Shown: one piece after another, positions 62,501-64,000 of the stretch | Position numbering within the stretch: position 1 is the first letter of the stretch | Layout: each line of letters begins with the position of its first letter | Assembly (NCBI GenBank): GCA_000702025.1 | Contig: JNKJ01000024.1 | Coordinates: 1 to 64,000, forward strand | Length of the DNA stretch: 64,000 bases | Direction of reading: 5' to 3' | Source: Blautia schinkii DSM 10518 | GTDB taxonomy: Bacteria > Bacillota > Clostridia > Lachnospirales > Lachnospiraceae | Program-made: the position numbers and the translations under genes | Notes under the pieces: model-generated | What the model was told of the DNA's origin: nothing | The model's database searches: none | Seen by the model: the letters and a program-made list of their open reading frames with translations, nothing else

Positions 62501-62585
62501 CTTTCCCGGATGCAGACGCAGGCATAGAAACCGCGGACAACAGGAGTATCGCCGATAGTGCCAAAGCTAACTTTCTTTTTTTCAT
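59580..62585 (-). CDS. Large surface protein with Ig/ASPM-like repeats and sorting-like tail
   Basis: A 1001-aa secreted protein. The ATG at 62585 follows AAGGAAGG. Signal peptide about 1-27 (ASA cleavage), then a Pro/Thr/Glu-rich stretch (about 30-160) coded by 15-bp repeats. The body (about 165-890) repeats a beta-sandwich unit with TVTNTGxxPW / SITVTNTGEKTV and PxSxxVLKPGxSAEFTV elements, like ASPM/SPD-2/Hydin-type domains that bind surfaces. A Pro/Thr linker (about 895-955) precedes VKTGD, a hydrophobic helix and RWKK, a sortase-type tail with an unusual VKTGD instead of LPxTG. The window's class B sortase could be its enzyme (inference). Confidence 0.82.
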   Translation of the reverse strand: MKKRKLALALSAILLLSAVSMPASASGKDGSDSSLISEAGVTPGLSITPTPTGKSSGKNSDKIKNKEDGKNGEDGEERSETEPEESEETDTRKNNPETEETVEKEAEAGSTESGTMAAETTEETTTEEMTTEETTAEETTAEESTTEDEEEPEEPESAHRITCNPLSIVFEEQREGYTQTQTETVTVTNTGTLPWDFSRAFYPSDRISVEGIPAGSLSPGESAVLSITTKPGLVPAHDEAQGDDDNFGGYIYLGEDDYGYPCQIRFYFTVYSDYQRETGELLSIPQLPPVTGTANGTGKKPSLLGLAEWVEIETTLGKCTAFLDWDMESCEYDPENRAEQTFFAKGTVQLPDHILNTSGISTEITQSVTVNAYNEEEQTEYRITCDVSAVDFNDYYENCVDPVEGPMINVYNKGTKPLALTVLMPSAFRYGTHEGADMKNLLPGESVLLELREDWTQLESVNTGNMRILTQVPGVELNIPLTYVLEEKEEKIEVSRGYLDFGAVNVDGTLSQTQSITVTNTGEKTVTVQAKDNEALFCINPASGSVLKPGASAEFTVQPKAAKKTGSFRSRLIFSTGSVEKVVIAAVEFRSETTVLTGIENPQPVIVENGCQKLPGALGLPNFAVLYTEEENAQGMINWNLENCPYDPGNKAEQRFIVNGTVMLPFDVVNPDEISLAVTADVTVKAADGQGSGDYALSLSKDVVYISGTADQKSEYVTLTNTGRKTIRLDDIRTSSALRADADKVQLKPQESTTLRITLFKFSSNFKEEIIELKNYDGTLLKTISVINRQIPKTTAFRFTPSYVDFGTIDPVLEVGHLSEVSFENHSGQDITFSASEYEYFIVELGQDLVTVKDGESITFQVWPKYDDKGERFPDGTYHETLSFPSSYYEPLLLDATMSINYSKADITPTPVPTKTPGKTPTKAPVKPSPTIAPTTAPKKNVDITPAAAQQKAQRAEQKEAVKTGDESQTAGMMVLLAVSAMAMLAVLRWKKLGEKWETLR
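62150..62245 (-). repeat. 15-bp repeats coding for Thr/Glu in the surface protein
   Basis: Tandem units like TCTTCTGTGGTTGTC (plus strand) repeat about six times with small changes, coding ETTTEE/ETTAEE-type residues. Such slippage-prone stretches can vary in length between strains. Confidence 0.75.
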
Positions 62586-62702
62586 CTCATTTCCTTCCTT
62601 TCCAAAGTGTTTCCAATTGCTCAGATGTTTCCATTTCTTAGGCATCACAGTCAAAAACCCTGCTGCCTGTTAGAGACATCTATAATTTCTCCACTAATTT
62701 TA

Positions 62703-62727
62703 ACATATTTCGTAATGTTTTTGTCAA
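62703..62727 (-). promoter_or_regulatory. Promoter candidate for the surface protein
   Basis: Minus strand: TTGACA (62727-62722) with TTAAAA/TAAAAT 18-19 bases downstream, about 120 bases before the start codon. The spacing is longer than ideal. Confidence 0.4.
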
Positions 62728-62848
62728 TATTTTGTATAATATTTCTAAACTTTTTATAAAATACTTTTTTCAACCACAATAACTGATAAATCGTTTTCGT
62801 TATAATACGGTACGGGCAGGCCATAACCAGACACAATTGAGGAATTAG

Positions 62849-62904
62849 CTTGAGGGATTGAAAAAAATGAGAAATACTTGAGGGATTGAAAAAAGTGAGA
62901 AATG
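62849..62904 (+). repeat. 28-bp tandem duplication just upstream of the tRNA promoter
   Basis: Copies at 62849-62876 and 62877-62904 (beginning CTTGAGGGATTG) differ at two positions (A/G) and directly abut the -35 box of the tRNA promoter. No spacers, so not CRISPR. It may be a regulatory duplication or replication slippage. Confidence 0.8.
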
Positions 62905-62933
62905 TTGACAAATTCAAAATAGAGGAATATAAT
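62905..62933 (+). promoter_or_regulatory. Consensus promoter of tRNA-fMet
   Basis: Perfect TTGACA (62905-62910), 17-base spacer, perfect TATAAT (62928-62933), 40 bases before the tRNA. A stable-RNA strength promoter. Confidence 0.9.
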
Positions 62934-62972
62934 GCGATTATACACATATAATACTTAAGTAAAGTTAATTGA

Positions 62973-63046
62973 CGCGGGATGGAGCAGTCTGGAAGCTCGT
63001 CGGGCTCATAACCCGAAGGCCGCAGGTTCAAATCCTGCTCCCGCTA
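62973..63046 (+). tRNA. tRNA-fMet (CAT), initiator
   Basis: 74 bases from CGCGGGATGG to CCCGCTA. Anticodon CAT sits in a stem with three G-C pairs (GGG/CCC), the mark of initiator tRNAs. The first acceptor pair is a C1-U72 mismatch, keeping the end unpaired as required for initiation (C1-A72 is the usual form). The discriminator is A73; CCA is not encoded (CTC follows). The T-arm has GGTTCAAATCC. Its 3' half is duplicated at the right end of the window. Confidence 0.93.
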
Positions 63047-63053
63047 CTCTTTT

Positions 63054-63086
63054 AAAGGGCTTAGAGGCACTGTTCTCTGGGCCTTT
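63054..63086 (+). terminator. Probable terminator of tRNA-fMet
   Basis: AAAGGGC-TTAGAG pairs imperfectly with CTCTGGGCCTTTT and is followed by a T-rich stretch. Confidence 0.55.
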
Positions 63087-63328
63087 TACTTTTTCTTTCT
63101 ATTGGATTCCCTGTAGGAGTTTGTATCATGTATCATTACACCAATTACCAACAGAAAAAGAGAAGATTGCATGAGCCTGTACATTGTAATACGTTTATTG
63201 GCTCATTTACAGATTTTTATGGATTTTAGAATCCCAACATTGTATAATAATGAAAAAGGAAGGGATTGTTTTGTAGATAGAGTAGAAAGGGTAAAGAAAG
63301 TTTACCGGATAGAATGGAGGGACTATAA

Positions 63329-63607
63329 ATGATGTATCCTTTTTTGCAACTGGATGACATGACAGAAATCGTACATTCAGAAATCATGTATGTTAACGAA
63401 CAAGAAACTGTAAAGGTCTATATTGAAAAACCTGTTGAAAATGGATTCCATTCAGCATACTGTCACCTGCCTGATTATAAATGGAGCAATATAGAAGGAT
63501 TTACAAAAGAAGAGATTGAAAAATACCAGGAAATCATAGAATCTACAGCGCATTTAATTATCCGCTTTGCCAGACAGGGAGGTATAGGAAATGCCGCAAA
63601 TTTTTAG
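63329..63607 (+). CDS. Small protein paired with the DUF4160 gene
   Basis: A 92-aa acidic protein beginning MMYPFLQLDDMTEIVHSE, with a C-terminal helix (KYQEIIESTAHLIIRFA). GGAGGGACTATAA precedes the ATG. I do not know the family by name, but the pairing of a protein like this with DUF4160 (17-base overlap) is typical of toxin-antitoxin-like pairs. Here it sits inside the tRNA-flanked cassette. Roles (toxin or antitoxin) are not readable from sequence. Confidence 0.7.
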   Translation: MMYPFLQLDDMTEIVHSEIMYVNEQETVKVYIEKPVENGFHSAYCHLPDYKWSNIEGFTKEEIEKYQEIIESTAHLIIRFARQGGIGNAANF

Positions 63608-63869
63608 GATAGGAAACTATTTGGTTTACTTCTGGGCTAATGAAGGCGACCCTTTAGAGCCTGTTCATGTTCATGTAGCGGAGGGAGTCCCGTCAGTAAA
63701 TGCCACGAAAATCTGGATTACTAAGAATGGAAAGTGCCTCTTGTGTAACAATAATTCCCGGATTCCCGGGAAGATGCTAAGGGATATCATGGATGTGATT
63801 GAAGCACGTTACATGGATGTATTCAATAAATGGCACTCATTCTACGGGGAAATTAAGTATTATTGTTAA
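63591..63869 (+). CDS. DUF4160 domain protein
   Basis: A 92-aa protein with the DUF4160 pattern (MPQIFRIGNYLVYFWANEGD, then EPVHVHVAEG, a His-rich strand). DUF4160 proteins are frequently encoded with a DUF2442-type partner and are widespread on mobile elements. It overlaps the upstream gene by 17 bases, so the pair is co-translated. Function unproven. Confidence 0.82.
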   Translation: MPQIFRIGNYLVYFWANEGDPLEPVHVHVAEGVPSVNATKIWITKNGKCLLCNNNSRIPGKMLRDIMDVIEARYMDVFNKWHSFYGEIKYYC

Positions 63870-63955
63870 AATCGTTATAAAAAGCTGTCAGAGGCAGAAA
63901 GTGCAACCCTTATTTTTACCCACTGTGGGCTTAGCGAGAACTGAACCACTGTTCT

Positions 63956-64000
63956 GGGCTCATAACCCGAAAGCCGCAGGTTCAAATCCTGCTCCCGCTA
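63956..64000 (+). repeat. 45-bp duplicate of the 3' half of tRNA-fMet (probable att site)
   Basis: 63956-64000 repeats 63002-63046 with one mismatch (G to A after the anticodon stem). The 5' half of the tRNA is missing, so it cannot be a functional tRNA; it ends exactly at the window edge. A tRNA 3'-end direct repeat flanking a segment is the usual signature of att sites left by integrative elements. A second hallmark, an integrase, is not within the window. Confidence 0.85.

Noticed and set aside
62849-62904. Possible short CRISPR array
   Set aside because: Only two units, directly adjacent without spacers, beside a tRNA promoter and no cas genes.
62651-63031. 126-codon minus-strand ORF across the tRNA
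   Set aside because: Overlaps tRNA-fMet and its promoter; the repeated FFQSLK segments are just the 28-bp repeats read in reverse.
63956-64000. Second tRNA-Met gene
   Set aside because: The 5' half and acceptor strand are missing; only the 3' half from the anticodon stem is present.

Overview
The window looks like a chromosomal segment of a low-to-mid GC Gram-positive anaerobe of the Clostridia, most likely a gut Lachnospiraceae (inference). The basis is the rpsF-ssb-rpsR / gdpP-rplI-dnaB replication-translation cluster, MecA, DUF951, DUF1858, a class B sortase, an 8-Cys ferredoxin, a superoxide reductase-type protein, AGGAGG-type ribosome binding sites and several ribose-type sugar ABC transporters. 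No rRNA or CRISPR array was seen; one complete tRNA is present.

Layout. 0-0.25 kb: the 5' part of an ISL3-family transposase leaving the window. 0.45-5.6 kb (minus): dCMP deaminase, RpiB, Sua5, an acyl-CoA-synthetase-like enzyme and a DASS anion transporter. 5.7-15.7 kb (minus): an envelope block with two very hydrophobic glycosyltransferase-like proteins (one of DUF2298/YYY type) around a GT2 enzyme, a tandem-FHA ABC ATPase and its permease, a CwlD-like amidase and a GH18 protein. 16-18.9 kb: a small CDS with no usable start codon, mecA, a DUF1858 protein, ferredoxin and a MerR regulator. 19-31 kb (mostly minus): dnaB-rplI-gdpP and rpsR-ssb-rpsF. Between gdpP and rpsR lies an AT-rich accessory insert: a diguanylate cyclase, an XRE regulator and a two-gene module of a SIR2-like protein and a 959-aa HEXXH protein that looks like an undescribed defence or conflict system. 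31-36.4 kb: sirtuin, sortase B, and a hybrid histidine kinase overlapping an orphan lipoprotein solute-binding protein.

36.7-47.3 kb (minus): a long amino-sugar operon running Gfo/Idh dehydrogenase, permease, binding protein, a fused permease-ATPase, ROK kinase, NanE, DUF5107/TPR protein and SIS protein. It ends at a strong terminator and lies divergent from an AraC regulator. 49.5-59.5 kb (plus): a YesN/YesM two-component system with no extracellular sensor domain, followed by a catalytically dead RbsA paralogue. A terminator then separates it from a second complete RbsA-RbsC-RbsB transporter with a zinc dehydrogenase and a DUF4432 mutarotase-like protein. The order suggests that the dead ATPase connects transport through the neighbouring permease to the kinase (inference).

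59.6-64 kb: a 1001-aa surface protein with a C-terminal sorting-like tail, initiator tRNA-fMet with a consensus promoter, and a 0.95-kb cassette with a DUF4160 gene pair. The cassette ends in a 45-bp copy of the 3' half of the same tRNA, the usual footprint of site-specific integration into a tRNA gene.
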